Below are positions 1 through 4,640 of a DNA stretch of 5,660 nucleotides, piece by piece. Position numbers and translations under genes: made by a program. The notes under the pieces are model-generated. The model was given only the letters and a program-made list of their open reading frames with translations, made no database searches and was not told the origin of the DNA. The stretch is from Patescibacteria group bacterium UBA1449. GTDB lineage: Bacteria; Patescibacteriota; Microgenomatia; UBA1400; UBA1449. The stretch is from the NCBI GenBank assembly GCA_002335355.1, contig DCTD01000088.1, forward strand, positions 1,015 through 6,674, in the 5' to 3' direction. Position 1 is the first letter of the stretch. Each line of letters starts with the position of its first letter.

Positions 1-161
1 AAAAATGCTTGCCTGTTTGTTGAAGGAACTAAGGTTATTGTTACCTGGCGCTGTGGTGAATTTATATTTGTGTGAGGCTGTGTAACGTTACCACCCTTTA
101 AAAGCAATGATAGCACTAGGCTTCCCAAAAAGATTGTTGTTAACCCTTTATATCTATTCAT
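1..161 (-). CDS. Partial gene: N-terminus of a secreted or signal-anchored protein, runs off the left edge
   Basis: An ATG at 161 (minus strand) opens a frame of 53 codons without a stop up to the window edge. The peptide begins MNRYKGLTTIFLGSLVLSLL: a short basic start (Arg3, Lys5), a hydrophobic core at about residues 8-21, then a polar stretch rich in Asn, Gln, Thr and Pro that turns strand-like (VTITLVPS, about residues 40-47). This is the pattern of a signal peptide or N-terminal membrane anchor followed by an exported domain. There is no lipobox cysteine and no clear signal peptidase I site, so an uncleaved anchor is as likely as a cleaved signal. No Shine-Dalgarno precedes the ATG. The frame stays open upstream to about position 240, so a longer start cannot be excluded, but the hydrophobic segment sits correctly for this ATG. 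The family cannot be named from this fragment. Confidence 0.55.
   Translation of the reverse strand, partial: MNRYKGLTTIFLGSLVLSLLLKGGNVTQPHTNINSPQRQVTITLVPSTNRQAF
82..91. repeat. Perfect palindrome GTAACGTTAC, copy 1
   Basis: This 10-bp perfect palindrome recurs at 4902-4911. Partial copies lie at 3981-3990 (GCAACGTTAC) and 2194-2200 (ACGTTAC). This copy falls inside the left-edge coding region, where it reads Gly-Asn-Val-Thr, so on its own it could be ordinary coding sequence. Palindromes of this size are typical of dimeric repressor operators and of methylation or restriction sites. Which of these applies, if any, cannot be told here. Confidence 0.4.
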
Positions 162-491
162 ATTTTTTATTGTGTTGGTAACTGGGTGTTTAGTAACAGT
201 AATTAGTACCCAGTTTGCTTTTAAAACGTAAAAAAACAATTAAAGCTATGTAAGAAAAGTGCAAGAATTGTGTTTATTGGGTTTTTTCCTCAAGCATAAG
301 AAGGAGGTAATTGCTATCCAAAAACTTCATTAAGACGCTTAATTTTTATATTTGTAGCTTCCGGTTATTTTTCTTACCCTTCTATTACCGTTTTTTTATA
401 CTTTTTTTATCGCTTTATATTTACGATAGTCTTGTTATAAAAGTTAAAAACACAGTAATCTTTATTAGGGAGAAACTAATAAAGAAGCACT
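162..491. other. AT-rich, largely non-coding stretch between the left-edge gene and the DUF378 gene
   Basis: This gap of about 330 bases separates two divergent genes and should hold both of their promoters. It contains an inverted repeat (180-215), a strong Shine-Dalgarno-like AAGGAGGTAA at 301-310 followed by a doubtful small ORF, and a very T-rich segment at about 335-430. Near the DUF378 start, TATAAA-like sequence (about 436-441) and the pair TTGTTA/TAATCT are only weak promoter candidates. I see no tRNA, no known riboswitch fold and no transposon end. Confidence 0.5.
180..215. repeat. Inverted repeat AACTGGGT / ACCCAGTT with 20-base loop
   Basis: The 8-base arms at 180-187 and 208-215 are exact reverse complements, and two G-T wobbles plus one A-T pair could extend the stem inward. 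On the plus strand the repeat is followed by TGCTTTT, giving it some resemblance to an intrinsic terminator. On the minus strand it lies 19 bases upstream of the left-edge ATG, so it would sit in that gene's leader or promoter. The loop contains repeated AGTA/GTAA words. It could be an RNA hairpin or a protein-binding site. Confidence 0.4.
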
Positions 492-511
492 ATGAGACTT
501 ACTACTCTTGA
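311..511 (+). CDS. Doubtful small ORF with strong upstream Shine-Dalgarno
   Basis: A TTG at 311 opens a 66-codon frame ending in TGA at 509-511, overlapping the DUF378 start by 20 bases. In its favour, AAGGAGGT at 301-308 is the best Shine-Dalgarno match in the window. The product would be a small basic protein with a very hydrophobic, aromatic segment at about residues 17-37. Against it, the spacing from the Shine-Dalgarno core to TTG is only 3 bases, the composition (Phe, Leu, Ile, Tyr, Lys) is what any frame through T-rich DNA gives, no family is recognisable, and it runs into a confident gene. It may be a small membrane peptide but is more likely not a gene. Confidence 0.18.
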   Translation: MLSKNFIKTLNFYICSFRLFFLPFYYRFFILFLSLYIYDSLVIKVKNTVIFIREKLIKKHYETYYS

Positions 512-701
512 CTGGATAGCCCTAGTGCTCGTAATTATTGGCGGGTTAAACTGGGGACTAGTTGGTTTGTTTGATTTAAACTTAGTTGCCGCCCTCTTTG
601 GCGTAGACAGTGCTTTGTCAAATATTGTCTATATCCTGGTCGGGCTTGCAGCAGTGTATGTTACCATTCGAGCCTTTAGCTGGAATGAGAACAACAGGTA
701 A
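492..701 (+). CDS. DUF378 family small membrane protein
   Basis: This 69-residue protein carries the DUF378 signature: LDWIALVLVIIGGLNWGLVG at residues 6-25, then Phe-Asp-Leu-x-Leu-Val-Ala-Ala-Leu-Phe-Gly at 27-37 and a second hydrophobic segment IVYILVGLAAVYVTI at 45-59. Two membrane helices with a short turn account for nearly the whole chain, and the tail is short and polar. The family is widespread in bacteria and its function is unknown. The ATG at 492 is chosen because family members begin a few residues before LDWIAL. The Shine-Dalgarno is poor: AAGAAG is 4 bases from the ATG, and a better GGGAG lies about 20 bases away. The next gene converges on it with a 4-base gap. The family assignment is confident from the motif; the role is unknown. 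Confidence 0.93.
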   Translation: MRLTTLDWIALVLVIIGGLNWGLVGLFDLNLVAALFGVDSALSNIVYILVGLAAVYVTIRAFSWNENNR

Positions 702-704
702 TAC

Positions 705-736
705 CTTAGGAGATTTCCTGAAGCGTGATTTCTTTT
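705..736 (+). terminator. Weak intrinsic terminator candidate after the DUF378 gene
   Basis: CTTAGGA (705-711) can pair with TCCTgAAG (716-723) across a 4-base loop, with one bulged G. A loose T-rich stretch (TTTCTTTT, about 729-736) follows a few bases later. It lies inside the 3' end of the convergent nuclease gene. The stem is short and the T-tract displaced, so this is only a candidate. Confidence 0.2.
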
Positions 737-2127
737 ATATGATGGTAGTGTTGAGGTACTTTTAGATACCTATGTAAAACCTTATAGGTATCCCAATCAA
801 AACAGTATTCCTGGTCTTTCGTCTTAAGGTGTTGGTTAGTAGTCGTAACAGACCCTAATAAACACCATTTATCCACCACAAAACCCTCATATAACTCATC
901 AAGCTCGTTTTCTTCTTTAATAAGAATCGGACCCTTAAATGGCCATTTGGCAATCCGTAAACGATTGAGTGCCTCAAGAAACCGGACATTATATTTTAAA
1001 ACCGCTTCTTTACCAAGACATGCACCGTGGCACTGTTTAAGATGGTAGGCAAAACAGGCCTTTTTAGATGACTCTAAACCAAGAAGCTTATAACAGAGTG
1101 AGTACTCTTTGGCTAAGTCTGTTAAGACTCTTTTGGCCTGTTTTATTGATTTAAACACAGCAATGAAAGTATCGTTCTCAGCAATTGACACTTTATCAAC
1201 AAGTTCCAGTGCAGCGGTAAAATAGCCCTCATGCGTTTCACTTTTTTTCAGCACAACCAGCTTATGGCTGTTACGGAGTTGACGGTTATAGAGTGGTTGA
1301 AGCTTTTTAACTAAGTATGACTCTTTAATCAAAGCGCCCAATTCGCCGGCAGTTTGAATGACTTTTATACTCTTTGTCATTTGTGAAAGCTTCATTTCCT
1401 TGCTGGACAAATGATCGTTGATAAAGTGAGACTTTACCCGGGCTTTAATGTTTTTGCTTTTTCCAACGTAAAGCGGTAACTTATTATCTCCAAAGAAAAT
1501 ATAGACTCCAGGACTTTCAGGTAGAGCTTCAATATCTTTTGAGGCAAGATGAAGAGGAGTAGAGGGTTTCTTTAACACAAACCGGATAGCTTCGTTGAAT
1601 GTCTCATAGGGAATATTGTCAAGCAAGCGGGCATAAAATTCATGAATTACCTTAGCATCTTCATAAGCTCTATGGCGGTTTTCACAAGTAAGATTAAAGC
1701 GTTCAATTAAACAGTCTAGGTTATGTTTGCGATAATGAGGGTAGAGGTATTTAGATAACCGGGCTGTGCAAAAATGCTTAGAGGAAAAATGAATATCTTC
1801 CCGTTTAAACTCCTGACGTAAAAAAGCATAATCAAACCGGACATTGTGAGCGACAAATACGCAGTCTTCCAGTATTTGCAGAATATCGTATTTTATCTGT
1901 GAAAAGGTAGGAGCTGTTTCTAGTGTATCAGCGGTAATGTTCGTTAGGTTCTCAATAAACGGAGATAGATAAATCTGTGGGTTAACTAACGAGTGGAATG
2001 TATCAGTAACTCGGTTATCTTCAATTCGGATAATCCCGACTTCAATAATTCTGTCTTTAGTAATACTCCCACCAGTAGTTTCCAGATCAACAAAGGCAAC
2101 CTTTTTGGGAATGTGATTAGTCTTCAT
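706..2127 (-). CDS. DnaQ-type DEDDh exonuclease fused to the UvrC N-terminal half (GIY-YIG nuclease plus four-Cys cluster)
   Basis: This 473-residue protein has three parts. Residues 9-170 are a DnaQ/PolC-type 3'-5' exonuclease with all DEDDh residues: D14 and E16 (VDLETTG), D99 (AHNVRFDY, with H94 and N95), and H152/D157 (HRAYED). Residues 202-290 are a UvrC-like GIY-YIG nuclease: GVY 207-209, LYVGKS 219-224, R230, catalytic E269 and N281. Residues 345-370 hold C345, C358, C366 and C370, spaced Cys-x12-Cys-x7-Cys-x3-Cys, matching the UvrC cysteines reported to bind [4Fe-4S]. The UvrC C-terminal RNase H-like nuclease, its HhH motifs and UvrBC domain are absent; residues 371-473 are not recognised. 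Exonuclease/UvrC-N fusions are known in other bacteria, notably Actinobacteria; the related nuclease Cho makes the 3' incision in excision repair. DNA repair or damage processing in the cytoplasm is inferred. The ATG is the first start after an in-frame TAA. Confidence 0.92.
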   Translation of the reverse strand: MKTNHIPKKVAFVDLETTGGSITKDRIIEVGIIRIEDNRVTDTFHSLVNPQIYLSPFIENLTNITADTLETAPTFSQIKYDILQILEDCVFVAHNVRFDYAFLRQEFKREDIHFSSKHFCTARLSKYLYPHYRKHNLDCLIERFNLTCENRHRAYEDAKVIHEFYARLLDNIPYETFNEAIRFVLKKPSTPLHLASKDIEALPESPGVYIFFGDNKLPLYVGKSKNIKARVKSHFINDHLSSKEMKLSQMTKSIKVIQTAGELGALIKESYLVKKLQPLYNRQLRNSHKLVVLKKSETHEGYFTAALELVDKVSIAENDTFIAVFKSIKQAKRVLTDLAKEYSLCYKLLGLESSKKACFAYHLKQCHGACLGKEAVLKYNVRFLEALNRLRIAKWPFKGPILIKEENELDELYEGFVVDKWCLLGSVTTTNQHLKTKDQEYCFDWDTYKVLHRYLKVPQHYHHIKEITLQEIS

Positions 2128-2145
2128 GGTTTAAGCCCAGCTTGT

Positions 2146-2151
2146 CCTCCT
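2146..2151 (-). promoter_or_regulatory. AGGAGG ribosome-binding-like site, unusually far from the nuclease start
   Basis: AGGAGG on the minus strand lies 18 bases upstream of the nuclease ATG, roughly twice the usual distance. No closer Shine-Dalgarno is visible, and an in-frame TAA between the two excludes an upstream start in that frame. A CTG five bases after AGGAGG opens a 7-codon frame that overlaps the ATG, so coupled re-initiation is possible, though speculative. Confidence 0.4.
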
Positions 2152-2208
2152 GATATCAAATGGTATAAGTTATTGTAGTTTTACAAAACTTCCACGTTAC
2201 ACCCGATA

Positions 2209-2556
2209 CTACCTCTCGTTTTCTTCTTGATATTCCCTCAGCAGCTCTAAGTTACGAGTATTCGCTTTAAAAGCAAAGTCTCCAAAGTCTCCTATAAAGG
2301 GCACAAGACCGATAAGGTAGTCAATAATAACATTAATAATCATCCGTATGTACAATTCTTGCGGAACTCTAAAAGCAGCAGCAATCCCAAGGATATAGAG
2401 TGATAAGCCAACACCTACTAAGTCTCCAATTCCTGGAATAAGACCAATAAGAGGATCAAGTCCAAACCGGAAACCAAAAAACTGAAACTGGGTGTCAAGC
2501 AACCGTGCTAGTATAACTGCCCGGCGGTAGTGGTTAACTGCAATAGTATGGTTCAT
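2209..2556 (-). CDS. DUF4112 family membrane protein
   Basis: This 115-residue protein matches DUF4112 along its whole length. The hallmark is a duplicated motif: FGLDPLIGLIPGIGD at residues 31-45 and DYLIGLVPFIGDFGD at 79-93, followed by the conserved FKANTRNLELL (96-106). Between them lie a hydrophobic segment (about 46-63) and RMIINVIID (71-79). The protein probably has two membrane segments or hairpins, a polar N-terminus and a charged C-terminal tail. The biochemical role of the family is unknown. The ATG at 2556 is the only in-frame start after an upstream TGA, and it has no Shine-Dalgarno. An extended -10 box about 10 bases upstream suggests a leaderless transcript. The gene ends in TAG. 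The flanking gaps (81 and 116 bases) suggest its own promoter rather than an operon. Confidence 0.92.
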   Translation of the reverse strand: MNHTIAVNHYRRAVILARLLDTQFQFFGFRFGLDPLIGLIPGIGDLVGVGLSLYILGIAAAFRVPQELYIRMIINVIIDYLIGLVPFIGDFGDFAFKANTRNLELLREYQEENER

Positions 2557-2565
2557 AGTGACACA

Positions 2566-2574
2566 ATTATCTCA
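2566..2574 (-). promoter_or_regulatory. Extended -10 promoter (TGA-GATAAT) of the DUF4112 gene
   Basis: On the minus strand TG-A-GATAAT is an extended -10 element; GATAAT matches 5 of 6 consensus bases. The -10 ends 9 bases before the ATG, so transcription would start within about 3 bases of it, giving a leaderless mRNA. No good -35 box is visible at 16-18 bases, which an extended -10 can tolerate. Confidence 0.45.
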
Positions 2575-2672
2575 CACTCAATCAAGTCTACAGCTTTGCG
2601 GGCACTCCTTGTATAGTAGCTATTACAGCATTATTTATACCTATACGCAGCTATAAACAGAGAGATTTACTT

Positions 2673-3230
2673 TCAAGGACAATGGATTGCCGTTATCTGC
2701 CATTGGCCACTCTTTTGTTTTAAAACCTCTATCTCTATGGACTGCTGCCGGTCTGGAAACTGTTCAACGATAGTAACGGTAGCACTTGCCGTGTTTGTTT
2801 GAGATTGGTCTAGGCCTACTTTATCCGGAAGGTTTGATGAGCAAAGTACTGGGTCAAAGGCTGCAGTGCGTTCGGCAGCAAGAGCTTTAGCATACTCACT
2901 TAATAAATAACGGTTGCTATTTGCTAGACAGTCTATGTGCATATTAGTATCGTCTTTTTTAAGTTCACGTTCCTCCAAACATGTCAAATACTCTGTATAA
3001 AACTGTTCAGTCACTTTTTGAGATGTATCCGGGTACTGGGATGGACCCTCAGGTGTGGAGCAATCGGTTCCATCCACACATTCCTCATCGGCCTTTGTTA
3101 CCTGCTGAGAAAGCTGTTGAGTTTTCATATCCGGTTGAGAACGGATAGTCTGGCCAACTGCAAACATCCCAATACCTAATGCCAGAAAAACAATTACTAC
3201 AAGTGGCACTGTAACAGAACTTGGTGTCAT
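2673..3230 (-). CDS. Membrane-anchored exported protein with six cysteines, possibly NTF2-like
   Basis: This 185-residue protein starts with one strongly hydrophobic segment (VTVPLVVIVFLALGIGMFAV, residues 6-25), a signal anchor, followed by a Gln/Asp/Pro/Ser-rich linker to about residue 70. The distal domain starts with QKVTEQFYTEYLTCLEE (71-87) and ends with two strands, ATVTIVEQF and IEIEVLKQKSGQWQITAIHC. Helices followed by a sheet ending in 'G-x-W-x-I-x-x-I' resemble NTF2-like domains such as DUF3828/DUF4878; this is a fold-level impression only. All six cysteines (51, 57, 84, 101, 130, 184) lie outside the membrane. The even number suggests disulfides, perhaps C51-C57 within CVDGTDC. 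The stop is TGA. The ATG has no Shine-Dalgarno. The gene diverges from the PspC gene across 149 bases. Function unknown. Confidence 0.75.
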   Translation of the reverse strand: MTPSSVTVPLVVIVFLALGIGMFAVGQTIRSQPDMKTQQLSQQVTKADEECVDGTDCSTPEGPSQYPDTSQKVTEQFYTEYLTCLEERELKKDDTNMHIDCLANSNRYLLSEYAKALAAERTAAFDPVLCSSNLPDKVGLDQSQTNTASATVTIVEQFPDRQQSIEIEVLKQKSGQWQITAIHCP

Positions 3231-3250
3231 ATATATTTTAAAAACTCTGC

Positions 3251-3266
3251 TGACATCCTAGTGTCA
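3251..3266. promoter_or_regulatory. Inverted repeat TGACA-N6-TGTCA in the divergent promoter region
   Basis: TGACA (3251-3255) and TGTCA (3262-3266) are exact inverted 5-base half-sites separated by 6 bases, a normal geometry for a dimeric regulator. A third TGTCA lies at 3225-3229 over the start codon of the exported-protein gene. The site lies about 20 bases upstream of that gene and 70 bases from the -10 of the divergent PspC gene. Short repeats of this size can arise by chance. Confidence 0.3.
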
Positions 3267-3318
3267 TGCCGTAATAACCCCATGAAAACTACGTAAGAAG
3301 TCGGAAAGAATCTCTCTA

Positions 3319-3345
3319 TTGTATATGGGTAAAATATGCTAATAT
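3319..3345 (+). promoter_or_regulatory. Candidate promoter of the PspC-domain gene
   Basis: TG-C-TAATAT at 3337-3345 is an extended -10-like element, with TTGTAT at 3319-3324 as a possible -35 at a short 15-base spacing. It would start transcription about 28 bases before the ATG at 3380. No Shine-Dalgarno is present in that leader. A TAAAAT at about 3361-3366 is an alternative -10 but lacks a -35. Confidence 0.3.
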
Positions 3346-3379
3346 TGAGAATAATAGTTTAAAATCACTCACTTTTTCT

Positions 3380-3877
3380 ATGCCGCCCAAAAAAACATCA
3401 ACTAAAGCCAATGTCAAACAAGAAAATGAAGTAGTATTGCATAAACGCTTATACCGCAGTCAGACAGATAAAATACTTGGGGGTGTTGCGGGAGGTCTTG
3501 GCCACTATTTTGATATTGATAGCACTGTCTTCCGTTTACTGTTTGTGCTTTTGGCTGTATTTGGAGGTTCAGGCTTTTTGATCTATATAATTTTATGGCT
3601 TATCATACCTGATGAAGCTTCTCAGCAACCAACAAATGAGGCTACTGTTAAACATAACGCTGAAGAAATCAAAGAAAAAGCTGAATCTTTTGCCCATGAT
3701 ATCCGGACATCAAACCGGAGTGACTCCCGGTATATTTGGGGAGTGCTTCTCATTGTTTTAGGGATTCTATTTATTATTGATAACTTTGTGGTATTAGACT
3801 TCTTACGATTTGACAAACTCTGGCCGCTTTTACTGGTAGCCTTAGGTCTTGCCATTTTAACCAAGAATAAACACTAA
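3380..3877 (+). CDS. PspC-domain membrane protein with LiaF-like C-terminal helices
   Basis: This 165-residue protein has two recognisable modules. Residues 22-78 are a PspC domain: KRLYRSQTDKILGGVAGGLG, then HYFDIDSTVFRLLFVLLAVFGGSGFLIYIILWLIIPDE. Residues 117-161 (RYIWGVLLIVLGILFIIDNF, then LWPLLLVALGLAIL) look like the paired helices of DUF5668/LiaF-type membrane regions. A charged, probably helical linker (82-116, containing EEIKEKAESF) joins them. The basic N-terminus (MPPKKTSTKAN) is probably cytoplasmic. In other bacteria PspC and LiaF proteins sense or transmit envelope stress. No pspA or liaRS partner is visible here, so a stress role is inferred. The ATG lacks a Shine-Dalgarno and is preceded by ACTTTTTCT, a sequence also found just before the glycine-zipper gene. 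The downstream gene converges with an 11-base gap and no visible terminator. Confidence 0.9.
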   Translation: MPPKKTSTKANVKQENEVVLHKRLYRSQTDKILGGVAGGLGHYFDIDSTVFRLLFVLLAVFGGSGFLIYIILWLIIPDEASQQPTNEATVKHNAEEIKEKAESFAHDIRTSNRSDSRYIWGVLLIVLGILFIIDNFVVLDFLRFDKLWPLLLVALGLAILTKNKH

Positions 3878-3888
3878 ACACTATCTTC

Positions 3889-4533
3889 CTAGTTAAGTAA
3901 GTAGTAAACAAAAGCAATAAGTACGACGAGTAAAACGAGAAGATATATCCATAACAGAATATCGATTAGGTTTTTCTGTTGCAACGTTACAACTCTTAAT
4001 GTTTCCTTTAAAAACCGGAACATCATTTTTTGAAGGGGATCGACTATCGTAAAGATATTTGAGGAAGGCGTATCTGCATGGTCATAGACTTTGACAATCG
4101 GCTTTAGGTTACTGTTATTTACATGGACTTTGGGAATATGAGGGTTGTGAGTATGAAGTTGGGTAATTTGTTCTTTTGTTAGGTTACGAACATAGATACC
4201 ACGCTTAACCGCAGAAGCAGGCGGTTCGATAACAATCCCAAACGTTGATTCTTTTTTATCGTTTTCAAACTCGATTAAAGACCCCTCGGTAATATCACCA
4301 GGTGCAGTGACTGCGAGATTTGTATCTCCAATACTGTTGACGGCAAACAAAACATCATTCTCGTTATATATCGGTAAGTTGGCGTGTTTGCCATTCCCTT
4401 GTATACCGGCCATTTCTGCAACAGTTCTTAAGCCAGGTTTCACCGCCGGCATCGACCGGCTATCTGCTTCCTGTATAGCCACTTTTAATTGAATTGCTTG
4501 AGTTAAACCATGGAAGTCTTCAAAACTTGGCAT
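3889..4533 (-). CDS. Tail-anchored membrane protein of unknown family
   Basis: This 214-residue protein is not recognised. Residues 4-25 look helical, and about 55-165 alternate short predicted strands and turns (DVLFAVNS, TNLAVTAPGDITEG, STFGIVIEP, RGIYVRNLT, PIVKVYD, NIFTIVD), suggesting a beta-rich domain. A His/Asn-rich stretch (TQLHTHNPHIPKVHVNNSN, 124-142) follows the strand at 112-118. Residues 165-190 (LQKMMFRFLKETLRVVTLQQKN) look like an amphipathic helix, and 191-213 form one membrane helix ending in Asn. With no N-terminal signal, this is a C-tail-anchored protein whose main domain should face the cytoplasm. There are no cysteines and no obvious catalytic motif. The ATG lacks a Shine-Dalgarno and lies about 20 bases below a fair promoter. 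It ends in TAG, 11 bases from the convergent PspC gene. Confidence 0.8.
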   Translation of the reverse strand: MPSFEDFHGLTQAIQLKVAIQEADSRSMPAVKPGLRTVAEMAGIQGNGKHANLPIYNENDVLFAVNSIGDTNLAVTAPGDITEGSLIEFENDKKESTFGIVIEPPASAVKRGIYVRNLTKEQITQLHTHNPHIPKVHVNNSNLKPIVKVYDHADTPSSNIFTIVDPLQKMMFRFLKETLRVVTLQQKNLIDILLWIYLLVLLVVLIAFVYYLLN

Positions 4534-4560
4534 AAATATTATATTAATAGCAGTATATTT

Positions 4561-4589
4561 ATGCTATGAAGAATACACAAAGAAGTCAA
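4561..4589 (-). promoter_or_regulatory. Promoter of the tail-anchored protein gene (TTGACT-17-TAGCAT)
   Basis: On the minus strand TTGACT (4584-4589; 5 of 6 consensus) is separated by 17 bases from TAGCAT (4561-4566; 4 of 6). The start would fall near 4554, giving a leader of about 21 bases with no Shine-Dalgarno. Two alternative -10 boxes, TATACT and TGC-TATTAA, lie closer to the ATG and would give a shorter or no leader. Confidence 0.45.
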
Positions 4590-4590
4590 G

Positions 4591-4618
4591 ATGGACACAG
4601 TCCATTAGTTTTTATTTT
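4591..4618 (+). terminator. Hairpin ATGGAC-ACA-GTCCAT with a T-rich tail on the plus strand
   Basis: A perfect 6-bp stem with a 3-base loop (4591-4605) is followed on the plus strand by TTAG then TTTTTATTTT, the outline of a short intrinsic terminator. No plus-strand gene ends here; the nearest is the PspC gene, 714 bases upstream. Read on the minus strand, the same palindrome sits one base upstream of the TTGACT -35 box, so a regulator-binding operator is an equally good reading. On the minus strand it lacks a T-tract and is unlikely to terminate the glycine-zipper transcript. Confidence 0.35.
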
Positions 4619-4640
4619 GATTAAGAGCAGATCAATTCAG

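Noticed and set aside
1..75. Plus-strand open frame at the left edge ending in TGA at 73-75, as the tail of an upstream gene
   Set aside because: The 24-residue peptide is unremarkable, while the minus strand over the same bases gives a clear signal-anchor N-terminus that stays open twice as far. Two overlapping genes here are unlikely.
1993..2178. Plus-strand 61-codon frame opposite the nuclease N-terminus
   Set aside because: It lies antisense to the conserved exonuclease motif I, has no Shine-Dalgarno or promoter and no recognisable protein features; it is a shadow of the nuclease gene.
2600..2660. AT-rich inverted repeats (GTATAG/CTATAC, TAGCT/AGCTA) downstream of the exported-protein gene as a terminator
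   Set aside because: The arms are short, AT-only in the main and not followed by a T-run on the minus strand, so terminator function is not supported.
2937..3179. Plus-strand 80-codon frame rich in Cys, Leu and Phe opposite the exported-protein gene
   Set aside because: Its composition is explained by the reverse complement of the charged, polar sense strand. There is no ribosome-binding site, and the sense gene has a coherent anchor and domain.
3622..3864. Minus-strand 80-codon frame opposite the PspC gene
   Set aside because: It is antisense to the LiaF-like helices and has no domain or initiation signals of its own.
4226..4242. GGTTCGAT followed by AATCCC, resembling a tRNA T-arm
   Set aside because: It lies inside a coding gene, the T-arm spacing is imperfect, and no acceptor, D-arm or anticodon stem surrounds it.
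4307..4492. Plus-strand 61-codon frame opposite the tail-anchored protein gene
   Set aside because: It has no start signals and a mixed composition; it is a shadow frame.
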